From: Teichococcus aerophilus
Lineage (GTDB): Bacteria; Pseudomonadota; Alphaproteobacteria; Acetobacterales; Acetobacteraceae
Direction of reading: 5' to 3'
Length of the DNA stretch: 64,000 nt
Assembly (NCBI RefSeq): GCF_014490485.1
Contig: NZ_JACTVA010000001.1
Coordinates: 62,001-126,000 of the forward strand
The position numbers and the translations under genes were made by a program. Below, one piece after another: positions 49,640 to 58,697 of the stretch (position 1 is the first letter of the stretch; each line of letters opens with the position of its first letter). The notes under the pieces are model-generated. The model did not search any database and was not told the origin of the DNA. It saw only the letters and a list, made by a program, of their open reading frames with translations.

Positions 49640-50677
49640 TCAATAGAGCTGGCCGGGGGCGAGGATGTTGCGCATGTCGTCCGGCCGCCGGTCGAGCCAG
49701 CACAGCAGGTTCTCACGGAAGATCGCCGCGATGCGCGCATTTTCACGCGCGACAGTGCTGGCGGAATGTGGGCTGATCAGCACGTTGGGCATGGCCCAGA
49801 GCGGGTCCTCCGGCGGCAGCGGCTCGGGGTCCGTCACGTCCAGCGCGGCGAAGCCGACTTGCCCGGCGGTCAGCGCCGCGCGCAGCGCCGAGTGATCCAC
49901 AACGGGGCCGCGGCCGATATTCACGAAGGCCGCGCCTGGCCGCATGGCGGCGAAGGCGGCGGCGCCGAACATCCCCTCCGTCTCCGGCGTATGCGGCACG
50001 GTGATCACCACCGCATCCGCCGCCGCCAGCTGTTCCAGCAGGTCGGAGACCGGGGCGATCTGGTCGAACAGCCCGGCATGGGACCGCTCCAGCCCCGGGC
50101 GGCGGGCCAGGGCGACGACGCGCATGTCCAGCGCCTTGCCGATGCGGGCGCAGCCGCGCGCCAGGTCGCCGGCGCCGACCAGCAGCAGGGTGCGGCCGGC
50201 CAGATCCTCCCCGCAATAGCGTACCCAGCGACGTGCCGCCTGTTCCTGCCGCAGGTGGTCCAGGCCACGGACATGCTGCAGCAGCGCCATGAACACCCAT
50301 TCGGCCAGCGGCCCGGCATGCACGCCGCGCGCGGTGGTGACGGTGACGCCCCGCTCCGCCAGGCGCAGCTTCTCCGCCAGCGGGCCGACGCCGGTGCTCG
50401 TCGCCTGGATCCAGCGCAGCTTCGGCATGGTGTCCAGCAACTCGGCCGGCGGGAAGTCCCACAGGATGTCGGCCCGGGCCAGCAGCGCACGCCACGCCTG
50501 CTCCTGCGCCGCATCACGCGTGAAGGGCGCCCCCTTGTGGTCGGCGGTGTAGCGGACCGGCGGCAGCAGGGCGGGCTCGTGCAGCACCTCCAGGCGGTCC
50601 GGTGCGATCTGTCGCAGGGCGGCGACGTGCTCCGCCTCCACCGGGCTGGCAATGACGATGGTCTGCCGCTCGCTCAT
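49640..50677 (-). CDS. D-isomer-specific 2-hydroxyacid dehydrogenase
   Basis: 345 residues, cytoplasmic NAD(P)-linked reduction of 2-keto acids or glyoxylate-type acids. Rossmann motif LLLVGAGDLARGCARIG near 168-184 (GAGxxxxG form), catalytic Arg in NIGRGPVVD, Glu in DVTDPEPLP and His in LISPHSAST. The start at 50677 follows GGAGG by eight bases. The gene lies between an IclR gene upstream and an SBP gene downstream on the same strand. It may process a keto acid released after uptake by that SBP. Glyoxylate/hydroxypyruvate reductase-like enzymes share this pattern, so exact substrate is unassigned. Confidence 0.88.
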   Translation of the reverse strand: MSERQTIVIASPVEAEHVAALRQIAPDRLEVLHEPALLPPVRYTADHKGAPFTRDAAQEQAWRALLARADILWDFPPAELLDTMPKLRWIQATSTGVGPLAEKLRLAERGVTVTTARGVHAGPLAEWVFMALLQHVRGLDHLRQEQAARRWVRYCGEDLAGRTLLLVGAGDLARGCARIGKALDMRVVALARRPGLERSHAGLFDQIAPVSDLLEQLAAADAVVITVPHTPETEGMFGAAAFAAMRPGAAFVNIGRGPVVDHSALRAALTAGQVGFAALDVTDPEPLPPEDPLWAMPNVLISPHSASTVARENARIAAIFRENLLCWLDRRPDDMRNILAPGQLY

Positions 50678-50882
50678 GCCGCCACCTCCGCCTGACGGCC
50701 GCGGCAGAGGGGCAGAACCGTCCGGCTGAGGGTGTGCGGGGCCGGGGGTGTCACCGCCGTGCAGCGGCGGCGTGGGGCAAATGTCTCGGCCATGGCTGAT
50801 TCCTTCGTCATCGCGGCGTGCGATCCGCGCCCGCATAGTCTGCCTGGCCGTGGGGCTACGGAAGGGGCGCGCAGCGCCAATT

Positions 50883-50900
50883 CTTCCCACTATGTGGAAG
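50883..50900. promoter_or_regulatory. Candidate operator (CTTCC-N8-GGAAG)
   Basis: Interrupted palindrome in the 254-bp gap between the IclR gene end and the dehydrogenase start. TTCC/GGAA arms of this spacing resemble IclR-family sites, so the neighbouring IclR protein may act here on the dehydrogenase-SBP unit. The remainder of the gap shows no gene. Confidence 0.4.
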
Positions 50901-50931
50901 GAAGCACCGTGGCGGAGATGGGCGGCATGGC

Positions 50932-51708
50932 TCAACTGCCGCAGGCGGCGGCGACCTCCCGCGCGGTGCGCTGCATCTCGGCGATCAGACGGTCCGGCCG
51001 GCCGGCATCGATGCCGGGGCCGACCAGGCCGAGCGAAAGTTCCTCCCGCCCCGCCGCCGCCGGGATGACGAGGCCGAGGGCGTGGACGCCGGGATGGCGG
51101 AAGCTCTCCGTCACGGCGAAGCCGTCCTGGCGTGCCCGATCCAGCCGGCGGCGCAGCAGGTCCGGCGCATGGCGATGGAAGCGGCGGTAGCGGCGGTCAT
51201 TGGCCTGCAGCAGTTCCTCGGCCTTTCCGGCCTCCATGCTCGCCAGCAGGGCGATGCCGCCGGCGCCGATGCCGATGGGCAGGCGCGTGCCGACCGCGCC
51301 CCGGATGGTGATGCCAGGGTCCGGGCAGGACACCCGCTTCAGGTAGATGGTTTCCCACGCGCTGCGCTGATTGAGCGCGGCGATGGTACCGGTGCGGGCG
51401 ACGAGGGCGCGCAGCGGTTCCTCCGCCGCCGCGTGGCGGTCCATTCGCACGGCGGAGACGAGGCCGAGCTCGAACATTTGCGGGCCCAGCATGTAGCGCT
51501 TGCTGTCCAGCTTCTGCAGGAAGCCTTCCTCGACCAGGCAGGCGAGCAGGCGATGCGCCGTCGATGTCTCCAGCCCGGTGCGGCTGACCAACTCTGTCAG
51601 CCGGAGCCCGGCCTCGTCGGCTGAGCCGAGCTCCCTCAACAGAGCCAGGGCGCGCCGCAGGCTGGCTGTGCCCTCCTGGCGCGGAGGGCACGATAGGTTC
51701 TTGGGCAT
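50932..51708 (-). CDS. IclR-family transcriptional regulator
   Basis: 258 residues from 51708 (MPKNLSCPP). DNA-binding region about 12-75: TASLRRALALLREL and LVSRTGLETSTAHRLLACLVEEGF; effector domain with VSCPDPGITIRGAVGTRLPIG and HALGLVIPAAAGREELSLGLVGPG near the end. It is upstream of the dehydrogenase and family-5 SBP genes on the same strand and downstream of a Bug SBP gene, so it could control either. A 17-bp palindrome at 51742-51758 lies 34 bases before its start. Confidence 0.88.
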   Translation of the reverse strand: MPKNLSCPPRQEGTASLRRALALLRELGSADEAGLRLTELVSRTGLETSTAHRLLACLVEEGFLQKLDSKRYMLGPQMFELGLVSAVRMDRHAAAEEPLRALVARTGTIAALNQRSAWETIYLKRVSCPDPGITIRGAVGTRLPIGIGAGGIALLASMEAGKAEELLQANDRRYRRFHRHAPDLLRRRLDRARQDGFAVTESFRHPGVHALGLVIPAAAGREELSLGLVGPGIDAGRPDRLIAEMQRTAREVAAACGS

Positions 51709-51741
51709 TATCGCGACCCGTGGGCGTATGGGACGAACCAC

Positions 51742-51758
51742 CCTGGCGCCCCGCCAGG
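51742..51758. promoter_or_regulatory. Perfect palindrome upstream of the IclR gene
   Basis: CCTGGCG-CCC-CGCCAGG, 17 bases, 34 bp before the IclR start at 51708. It may be an autoregulatory operator; as a GC hairpin it could instead act as a terminator for the Bug SBP transcript entering from 51996. The rest of 51709-51995 shows no gene. Confidence 0.45.
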
Positions 51759-51995
51759 ATGGAACAGGAGGATTTAGGACTACGCCGGTGCCGCGCCGGA
51801 AATATCAGGTCCCGCGTGAATCGTGCCGGGAAGGGCCTCCACATGGACCTGACACGCACTGCGCGCCACCCGGCTGGACGTTGGGATGGGCCCGGCGTGG
51901 CGCTTCCGGCCTTGCTATGCCTGTACCGTGTAGGGGACATGCTGGAAGCAATCCGTCCGCTGCCGGCAGGGCTAGAGACCGCCGGCCGGGAGTGG

Positions 51996-52970
51996 CTACT
52001 CCATCCGGGCGCCGGAGAGCTCCACCATCTCCTTCCACATCGGCCGCTCCTGGTCCATGCGGGCGCGGGCGCCGGCGGGTGTGGTGGCCAGCGCCTGGCC
52101 GCCGGCGGTGAGGAAGCGCTGGCGGACCGCCGCGTCGGCAGCGACGTTCTTCACCGCCGTGGCAAGCCGTTCCTGGATCGGGGCCGGAAGCCCGGCGGGG
52201 CCGATCAGCGCGGACCAGGCCGTGACCACGAAATCCGGAACGCCGGCTTCCGCCATGGTGGGAATCTCAGGCATCGTCGGCCAGCGCTGGGCGGTGGTGA
52301 TGCCCAGCGCCGTCATCTGTCCCTGCTGGATGATGCCCGCATAGGAAGCCAGGTTGTCGATGGCGAAATCCACGTCGCCGGACAGCATGGCCGGGATGAC
52401 CTGGGCGGCGCTGCGGAACGGCACGTGGGTGCAGGCGACGCCGGCGCGCTTGAACAGCAGCTCCGAACACAGATGCGCAGAGGTGCCGACGCCTGAAGTG
52501 CCGTACACCACCCCGCCCGGCTTCGCTTTGGCCCAGGCAAGGAACTCGCTCATCGACTTGGCAGGCACGAACTTGCCGGCCACGACCGCGACGTTCGGCA
52601 CTTCCCAGGTGAGCGACACGGCGGTGAGGTCGCGCACCGGATCATACGGCATGTCCCGGTACAGGAAGGGATTGATGACGAAGTTCCCGACGGGCGCGGT
52701 GCCCAGCACGTAGCCATCGGGCGTGGACTTCGCCACCGCATCCACCCCGATATTGCCCCCGGCGCCGGACCGGTTCTCGACCACAACGGGCTGGCCCAGC
52801 TGCTCCCGCAGCCCTTCCGCCAGGATGCGTGTCAGCACGTCCGTCGCGCCGCCCGCGGGGTAGGGGCAGATCAGGCGAACAGGGCGGTTGGGATAGGCGC
52901 CCTGGGCGCTGGCCGCACCCGAAAGGGCGGCGGCACCGGCGGACCCGAGCAGAAGACGACGGGAGAGCAT
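51996..52970 (-). CDS. Bug/TctC-family solute-binding protein
   Basis: 324 residues. Tat-like signal MLSRRLLLGSAGAAALSGAA, cut after SAQ. Motifs: VRLICPYPAGGATDVLTRILAEGL, NRSGAGGNIGVDAVAKSTPDGYV, VPFRSAAQVIPAMLSGDVDFAIDN and GVPDFVVTAWSALIGPAGLP. It stands between the XRE-cupin gene and the IclR gene, all on the minus strand, with 111 bp upstream and 287 bp downstream, so it may be a single-gene unit. No TctA/TctB. Ligand unknown. Confidence 0.87.
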   Translation of the reverse strand: MLSRRLLLGSAGAAALSGAASAQGAYPNRPVRLICPYPAGGATDVLTRILAEGLREQLGQPVVVENRSGAGGNIGVDAVAKSTPDGYVLGTAPVGNFVINPFLYRDMPYDPVRDLTAVSLTWEVPNVAVVAGKFVPAKSMSEFLAWAKAKPGGVVYGTSGVGTSAHLCSELLFKRAGVACTHVPFRSAAQVIPAMLSGDVDFAIDNLASYAGIIQQGQMTALGITTAQRWPTMPEIPTMAEAGVPDFVVTAWSALIGPAGLPAPIQERLATAVKNVAADAAVRQRFLTAGGQALATTPAGARARMDQERPMWKEMVELSGARME

Positions 52971-53081
52971 TCAACGTTCCTCAGTGTGTTCGTGACGCGA
53001 TCATGAGCGTGGTGGAATCGTCTCACGAATGCGGAGCGGCGGCTAGGTCGGCGCCGGCAATTCCAGAGCGCCCGGACCGCC

Positions 53082-53696
53082 TCATGCCTTCATGCTGAAC
53101 CAGAGCATTCTTCCAGTCTCCCGGCCGGGATTGTCGAACATGTAGGGCATGGTTCCCGGGAACAGGAAACTATCGCCGGGTTCGAGACTATGCGGGGACT
53201 GATCCAGCCACAGCCTGATTCGTCCCGCCAGGATGTAGCCCGCCTTCCAGCCTTCATGGGTCAGGAAGTCCGAGCCGGATGAACCGTCCGGGGAAATCGT
53301 CAACTCGTACATCTCGACCGACCCGGCGTCCTTGGGCGAGAGCAGTTCCTTGAGCACGCCGCTCGACGTCAGGCGCAGGAAATGACGTTCGCCGCGCCGG
53401 ACGATGTGGGGGTTGGGCGCCTGCACCGGCTCCGGGTCGAAAAAATGCGAAATCGGCACTAGCAGCGCCTGACTCATCAGCCGCAGGGACCTGACGGAGG
53501 GGGTGGTGAGGCCACGCTCCAGCTGGCTGACCATGCCGTTGGACAGGCCGGTACGGCGGCTCAGCTCCTGGATGGACATGTTCCTGCTGAGCCGGATGGC
53601 ACGGATGCACTCGCCAAGGCGGCGGTCGCTGTCGCGCCCGTCGTCGAACTCGGCCGTGCCTGGTGAATCAACTCCATCCGACGGTCCTGCCACCAA
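53082..53696 (-). CDS. XRE-family regulator with C-terminal cupin domain
   Basis: 204 residues. HTH about 28-85 (LGECIRAIRLSRNMSIQELSRR, TGLSNGMVSQLERGLTTPSV) and cupin about 115-200 (GYILAGRIRLWLDQSPHSLEPGDSFLFPG). This SinR/PuuR-like layout is common in regulators of amine and amino-acid catabolism; the cupin part senses the ligand. It is divergent from the Bug, RidA, SBP, GGT and oxidase operon, matching PuuR-like control of gamma-glutamyl or polyamine pathways. An exact 12-bp palindrome in the shared 149-bp gap could be its operator. Confidence 0.88.
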   Translation of the reverse strand: MVAGPSDGVDSPGTAEFDDGRDSDRRLGECIRAIRLSRNMSIQELSRRTGLSNGMVSQLERGLTTPSVRSLRLMSQALLVPISHFFDPEPVQAPNPHIVRRGERHFLRLTSSGVLKELLSPKDAGSVEMYELTISPDGSSGSDFLTHEGWKAGYILAGRIRLWLDQSPHSLEPGDSFLFPGTMPYMFDNPGRETGRMLWFSMKA

Positions 53697-53730
53697 GCTG
53701 TCTCCTCATTTAGGTTCGCTGTTCGCGCCT

Positions 53731-53742
53731 CGTGATATCACG
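53731..53742. promoter_or_regulatory. Candidate XRE-cupin operator (CGTGATATCACG)
   Basis: Perfect 12-bp palindrome, 35-46 bases from the XRE-cupin start and about 104 bases upstream of the divergent Bug SBP start. The length and symmetry suit an XRE dimer. Confidence 0.5.
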
Positions 53743-53785
53743 TCCCGAAGCCGCCGGGCTTTCAAGCACCCCACCCGGAACGTTG

Positions 53786-53815
53786 TTGACATGATCATTT
53801 AGTTGCAGTGACTAT
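53786..53815 (+). promoter_or_regulatory. Possible promoter of the GGT-RidA operon
   Basis: TTGACA at 53786-53791 is followed, after 18 bases, by GACTAT (53810-53815), a poor -10. It sits about 30 bases before the Bug SBP start in an AT-richer stretch. Confidence 0.35.
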
Positions 53816-53845
53816 CGAGGCAAGCATATTAATGCAGGTGAAACC

Positions 53846-54916
53846 ATGGCGTGTATGCGCGAGTCCTCCGAGCCAGCGCTCCGGGATGAGGAAACGCTTC
53901 CGGGGAGTGCCGGAGCCCTGCACCGCCGTGCAGCGCCGGGCGCGGACCGGCGGCGGTTCCTGCTACTCTCCATGCTGGGCGTTGCGGGTATGCCCCGAGG
54001 GGCTCTGTCCCAAACCACCCGCAGCCTGACCAAGCTGATCGTTCCCTACGGGGCCGGCAATATCACCGATCAGGTCGCGCGGGTCTTCGTCGATGCCTTC
54101 GCGGCCCGCAGCGGCAAGCACCTTGTGGTCGATAACCAGCCTGGCGCGGGCGGCATGCTGGGTACCTACAACCTCATCCGCGGGCCAGCCGATGGCAGCA
54201 CGCTGGGCATGGTGTCCGTCGCCGCGCTGGCCATCGCGCCGCACGCCGCCAAGCAGGCCGTGCAGTACGACCCCTTTACCGACCTCGTTCCCGTGGCGGG
54301 CGTCTCGGTGTCCAGCGCCTTCCTGGCGGTCAATGCGTCGCTGCCGGTACGGACACTTGCGGAACTTGTGGCATATGCGCGGGCACGCCCGGCGAATGAT
54401 CCCCTATTCTATTGCTCGCCCGGCAATGCGACGGTGCCGCACCTGAATATCGAGACCTTGCGCCGGTCGCTGGATTTTCCGCTGCAGCATATTCCGTATC
54501 GCACCAGCGCCGCAGCCAATACCGACCTGCTGGCCGGCCGCGTTCAGGTGACGATGGATTCCGCCAGCATCACCGTGCCGCATATGAAAGCGGGCACCCT
54601 GCGCCCCATCGCCTTCAACAGTGTACGTCGCAGCGCCGATTTTCCGGACGTTCCCACGTTCCGCGAAGTCGCGCCGGACGTGCAACTACTCAACGCCTGG
54701 TCGGCGACCTTCTTTCCGAAGGGGACGTCGGCCGCAGTGACCCAGGCCGCCGCTGAGGAGATCCAGGCGACGGTCAATGATCCGCGCTTCGCCGACCTGC
54801 TGCCGCTGGGCGTCGCGCCGTTTCCGCTGGGCGCGACGCAGCTCACGGCACAGATTCGCCAGGACCACGAACGGCTCGGCAAGCTCATCGCCGCGATCGG
54901 CCTGACGCAGGACTGA
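53846..54916 (+). CDS. Bug/TctC-family solute-binding protein
   Basis: 356 residues, longer than its relatives because about 35 residues precede the twin-arginine core ADRRRFLLLSMLGVAG; the export signal is thus internal to a long n-region, and an inner start cannot be excluded. Mature motifs: LTKLIVPYGAGNITDQVARVFVDAF, NQPGAGGMLGTYNLIRG, IPYRTSAAANTDLLAGRVQVTMDS. The usual GGGTD loop reads GAGNITD. It is the first gene of an operon with RidA (23 bp gap), family-5 SBP, GGT and oxidase, divergent from the XRE-cupin gene. Confidence 0.87.
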   Translation: MACMRESSEPALRDEETLPGSAGALHRRAAPGADRRRFLLLSMLGVAGMPRGALSQTTRSLTKLIVPYGAGNITDQVARVFVDAFAARSGKHLVVDNQPGAGGMLGTYNLIRGPADGSTLGMVSVAALAIAPHAAKQAVQYDPFTDLVPVAGVSVSSAFLAVNASLPVRTLAELVAYARARPANDPLFYCSPGNATVPHLNIETLRRSLDFPLQHIPYRTSAAANTDLLAGRVQVTMDSASITVPHMKAGTLRPIAFNSVRRSADFPDVPTFREVAPDVQLLNAWSATFFPKGTSAAVTQAAAEEIQATVNDPRFADLLPLGVAPFPLGATQLTAQIRQDHERLGKLIAAIGLTQD

Positions 54917-54939
54917 ACCGGAAAAGAAAAGAGGAAGCC

Positions 54940-55335
54940 ATGGCCAGAGAGATCATCACCTCGGCGCGAGTGACGCCGATGCGTTCCGCGGTCAATCACG
55001 CGGTCAAGGCAGGTGGCTTTGTCTTCGTCACCGGCGTCACGCCGTTCAAGGGAAGTGAGCGGATGAAGGCCGAGATCGCGAAGGGCGATCTGGTCGCGCA
55101 GATCCATCAGGTCATGCAGAATATGCAGGCGATTTTGGCAGAAGCAGGCAGTTCGCTCGACCGCGCGGTGAAGATGAATGTCGCACTGACCGACATGACC
55201 CGCTACGCGGAATTCGACGCGACGTTCCGTACCTATTTCGATGAAGACAACTTCCCGGCGCGGCAGACCACGGAATCCGCCCGCCTGGCGCATCCGGATT
55301 TCCTGGTCTCCATCGACTGCATCGCCGAAGCCTGA
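54940..55335 (+). CDS. RidA-family enamine/imine deaminase
   Basis: 131 residues, full length, cytoplasmic. Rid proteins hydrolyse reactive enamines and imines to keto acids and ammonia. The conserved Arg is in FPARQTTESARLAHPDFLVSIDCIAE near residues 104-131 and the Glu of that segment matches the family; GGFVFVTGVTPF near 25-36 corresponds to the usual G-x-x-F-x-S-G loop. The gene is 11 bp before the SBP and in the same operon as an FAD oxidase, whose product would be an imine. This makes a direct link: oxidase produces, RidA clears. Confidence 0.88.
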   Translation: MAREIITSARVTPMRSAVNHAVKAGGFVFVTGVTPFKGSERMKAEIAKGDLVAQIHQVMQNMQAILAEAGSSLDRAVKMNVALTDMTRYAEFDATFRTYFDEDNFPARQTTESARLAHPDFLVSIDCIAEA

Positions 55336-55346
55336 GGATACCCATC

Positions 55347-56969
55347 ATGCACCGATTTCCAGGCTTCAGGGCGTTCTTCCTCGGCACGGCCCTGGGGGCC
55401 GGAATGCTGCTGCAGCCGGGTCCGGTGCAGGCGGCCTCGCCGCCCGGCACGCTGACGGTCGCGGTGGAGGCGCCTTTCGGGGTCGATCCGCATTTCCTCT
55501 TCGTTGGCCCCAACATGGCCGCAGCGCGCCAGATCTACGACAGCGTCATCAACCGCGATGCCGAGAGCCGCTTCATCCCCGGCCTGGTGCAATCCTGGGA
55601 AGCGACGGATGCCACCACTTGGGTGCTGAAGCTGCGCGAGGGCGTGCAGTTCCAGGACGGCAGCCCGTTCACGGCTGAGGATATCGCCTTCTCCATCGCC
55701 CGCGTGTCAGCGGTCCCGAATAATCCAGGTCCCTACATCTCCAATCTCCGTACCATTGCCGCGGTGGAGGTGGTTGATTCCCATACCGTCCGCATCAAGA
55801 CGGACCGGCCCAACCCGACGCTGATGGGCCAGCTGACCAATATCTTCGTCGTCTCCCATATCGCTGCGCGGGGAGATGGCTCGGCCGCCGGGTCCAGCAC
55901 CGCCGATTTCAACAGTGGCAAGGCCGCCATCGGCACCGGCCCCTTCCGGCTGGTGGCCCTGCATGGCTCGGAAGGCATGTCGCTCGTGCGCAACCCGACC
56001 TATTGGGGCGTCGCGCCGGGCTTTGAGAAGGTCGAGATCCGCGTCATCGGCAGCGATGCCTCCCGGCTCGCCGCCTTGCTCTCTGGCGATGTGGATGTGA
56101 TCGAGAGCGTGCCGCCCGGCGATGTCGCCCGGCTGGAGCGTGACAACCGCGTCAGCGTCTTCCGGCGCAACTCGGACCGGATCATGTTCCTGATCCCGCA
56201 TGTCGGCGCCGAGAGGTTGGCGATGCTGACGGACGCGGATGGCAAGCCGCTGCCCAATAACCCGCTGCGCGACGTGCGCGTGCGCCGGGCGCTATCCATG
56301 GCGCTGGACCGCACGGCTTTGGCCGAACGGGCACTGGACGGCCAGGCGGTGCCGACGGGGCAGATGGTGCCGCAGCAATTCGGCGCCTTCGACCCCAGCT
56401 TCATGCCCCCCGCCGCCGACCCTGAGGGTGCGCGCCGCCTGCTGGCAGAAGCCGGCTATCCGCGCGGGTTCGGCCTCACCGTCGGCTGTTCCAACAACCG
56501 CTTCGTCAATGATGCGCGCGTCTGCCAGGTGGTAGGTCAGATGTTCACCCGCGCCGGCTTCCAGGCGAAGGTGGAGACCATGCCGGGCAGTGTCTTCTTT
56601 CCCCGCACGGTCGAAGGCAGGAACGACTTTCCGGTCATGCTCTATGGCCTGTCGCTCTCATCCTCGCGCGATGCCAGCTATATCCTCTCCACGTCGGTGC
56701 ATTCTCGCAACGTGCGGGAAGCCTATGGCCAGGGCAATCGTGGCAGCTTCTCGCAGCCGGAGATGGACAGGGCCATCCAGGCCGCCGTGTCCTATTCCGG
56801 GCCGGACCGCGAAGACAGGCTGCGCCAAGTGATGCGGCGCGCGATCGACGAGGTGCCGATCATCCCGATGTATAATCAGGTCACCGTCGTCGCCGCCCGC
56901 AGGGGCGTGGTCTATGAACCGCGCATGGACGAACAACTGGTGGCGCAGAACGCGAGGCCGGCCCAATGA
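55347..56969 (+). CDS. Family-5 solute-binding protein, Sec-exported class
   Basis: 540 residues. Sec signal MHRFPGFRAFFLGTALGAGM, cut near GPVQAAS. Mature start LTVAVEAPFGVDPHFLFVGPN follows the Sec-type class. Motifs: LREGVQFQDGSPFTAEDIAFSIAR, AAIGTGPFRLVALHGSEG, LRDVRVRRALSMALDRTALAER. GAGGATA lies before the start. Its stop overlaps the GGT start (ATGA). In context it probably captures a gamma-glutamyl compound or glutathione-like peptide. Glutathione importers such as GsiB belong to this family, but the ligand here is inference. Confidence 0.88.
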   Translation: MHRFPGFRAFFLGTALGAGMLLQPGPVQAASPPGTLTVAVEAPFGVDPHFLFVGPNMAAARQIYDSVINRDAESRFIPGLVQSWEATDATTWVLKLREGVQFQDGSPFTAEDIAFSIARVSAVPNNPGPYISNLRTIAAVEVVDSHTVRIKTDRPNPTLMGQLTNIFVVSHIAARGDGSAAGSSTADFNSGKAAIGTGPFRLVALHGSEGMSLVRNPTYWGVAPGFEKVEIRVIGSDASRLAALLSGDVDVIESVPPGDVARLERDNRVSVFRRNSDRIMFLIPHVGAERLAMLTDADGKPLPNNPLRDVRVRRALSMALDRTALAERALDGQAVPTGQMVPQQFGAFDPSFMPPAADPEGARRLLAEAGYPRGFGLTVGCSNNRFVNDARVCQVVGQMFTRAGFQAKVETMPGSVFFPRTVEGRNDFPVMLYGLSLSSSRDASYILSTSVHSRNVREAYGQGNRGSFSQPEMDRAIQAAVSYSGPDREDRLRQVMRRAIDEVPIIPMYNQVTVVAARRGVVYEPRMDEQLVAQNARPAQ

Positions 56970-58672
56970 CCACGACCACCCGCCCCCTTGTCGGCGGCCC
57001 TCGGCACGCGATCAGCGCCGGGCATTACCTTGCATCCGCCGCCGGGCTCGCCATCCTGGAAGCCGGCGGCAATGCTATCGATGCCGGCGTCGCGGCCGGC
57101 CTCGTCCTGGGTGTCGTGCAGCCGGATATCGTAAATTTCGGCGGTGTCGCGCCTATTCTGATCCGCCGCGCTGATGGCCGTATCGAGAGCATCGCGGGCC
57201 TGGGCCACTGGCCGATGTCGCTGCCGCCGGACCTCTTCATGCGTGAGCATGGTGGCAAGATGCCCAAGGGCGTGCTGCGCACCGTGGTGCCGGCCGCGCC
57301 CGATGCCTGGATCACGGCGCTGCGCCGCCATGGCACCATGGGGTTCGCCGAAGTCGCCGAGGCCGCCATCCGTTTCGCCGCCGAAGGCTTCCCGGTGTAT
57401 CCCATGTTCGCCGAGAGCATCGAGCTGCACCGGAAGGACTATGCTTCCTGGCCATCCAACCGCCCGATCTTCCTGCCCGGCGGCAAGCCGCACCCGGTTG
57501 GTGCATTGTTCATCCAGTCCGACCTGGCGGCGTCCATCCGCTACATGGCGGATGAAGATCGCAGCGCCCGTGCCAAGGGCGGCCGTGAGGTCGGGCTGGA
57601 GGCCGCGCATTCTGCATTCTACCGGGGCGATATCGCGCAGAAGATCGTCGCCTTCATGCAACAGGAAGGCGGCTATCTCTCCGCCGAGGATCTCGCGAAT
57701 TTCCGCTCGCGGATCGAGCCGGCGGTCACGCGGGAGTGGCAGGGGCATCAGGTGACGACCTCCGGCCCCTGGTGCCAGGGCCCGGCCTTGTTGGAAGCGC
57801 TCCTGTTGATGGAGCAGGCCGGGTTCCAGGACATGGCGCATAACAGCGCCGACTACCTGCACCTCGTCGCCGAATGCCTGAAGGTCGCGATGGCGGATCG
57901 GGAATACCATTTCGGCGACCCCGCCTTCACGGATGTGCCGCTGGACGCGCTACTCGGCGCGTCGCATCTCGCCGCTCGCGTGGCGGAGATCGACCCGGCG
58001 CGCGCGCATGCTGGCATGCCCCCGCCGCGGCTGAACCGTGGCACCGGCCCGCACGACCCCAGCGAGCGGCTGGTCGCGGCCATCGAGCCTGACACTTCCT
58101 ATGTCGCGGTGGTGGATCGGGAGGGCAATGCCTTCTCCGCCACGCCCAGCGACGGCAGTTGGAACGTGCCGGTCATTCCTGGCCTTGGCTTCGTCGCCTC
58201 CGGCCGCGGGTCGCAGTCGCGCCCCGATCCGGCGCATCCCAGCGGCGTGCGGCCTGGTGGCCGGCCGCGGCTGACGCCCAACCCCGCCCTGGCGGTGACG
58301 CGGGAGGGCGCCATCATTCCCTTCGGCACGCCGGGTGGCGATGTCCAGATCCAGGCGATGATGCAGGTTCTGCTGAACCACCTGCATTTCGGCATGGACC
58401 TGCAGGAAGCGATCGAGGCGCCCCGCGTCGCCACCTACTCCTTCCCCTCCTCCTTCGCGCCCTACGACTACTTCCCGGCGCGGCTGGCGGTGGAGGCCCG
58501 CATCCCCGCCTCGGTCCGCGACGACCTGCGGGCCCGTGGCCACGACATCCAGGACTGGCCCGACTGGACCTACCTGGCCGGCAGTGTCGAGGCCGTGCGC
58601 TACGACCCGGTGACCGGGACGAAGATGGCCGGCGCCGACCCGCGCCGCCCTGCCTACGCCCTGGCGATGTAG
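56966..58672 (+). CDS. Gamma-glutamyltransferase / glutathione hydrolase family
   Basis: 568 residues. An Ntn hydrolase that matures by self-cleavage. The alpha part has ILEAGGNAIDAGVAAGLVLGVVQP near 30-53 and GVLRTVVPAAPDAW; nucleophile Thr377 is in EPDTSYVAVVDREGNAFS, followed by RPRLTPNPALAV and PFGTPGGDVQIQAM. Unlike secreted GGTs it shows no signal peptide, so cleavage probably happens in the cytoplasm after uptake. The canonical TTH(F/Y) reads DTSY. It overlaps the SBP gene and precedes the FAD oxidase by 25 bp. It should release glutamate and an amine or amino acid from a gamma-glutamyl donor, the latter being a fit substrate for the oxidase. Cephalosporin-acylase-like activity is an alternative. 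Confidence 0.88.
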   Translation: MTTTTRPLVGGPRHAISAGHYLASAAGLAILEAGGNAIDAGVAAGLVLGVVQPDIVNFGGVAPILIRRADGRIESIAGLGHWPMSLPPDLFMREHGGKMPKGVLRTVVPAAPDAWITALRRHGTMGFAEVAEAAIRFAAEGFPVYPMFAESIELHRKDYASWPSNRPIFLPGGKPHPVGALFIQSDLAASIRYMADEDRSARAKGGREVGLEAAHSAFYRGDIAQKIVAFMQQEGGYLSAEDLANFRSRIEPAVTREWQGHQVTTSGPWCQGPALLEALLLMEQAGFQDMAHNSADYLHLVAECLKVAMADREYHFGDPAFTDVPLDALLGASHLAARVAEIDPARAHAGMPPPRLNRGTGPHDPSERLVAAIEPDTSYVAVVDREGNAFSATPSDGSWNVPVIPGLGFVASGRGSQSRPDPAHPSGVRPGGRPRLTPNPALAVTREGAIIPFGTPGGDVQIQAMMQVLLNHLHFGMDLQEAIEAPRVATYSFPSSFAPYDYFPARLAVEARIPASVRDDLRARGHDIQDWPDWTYLAGSVEAVRYDPVTGTKMAGADPRRPAYALAM

Positions 58673-58697
58673 CCCGACTGACGAAGAGAGAAAGCAC

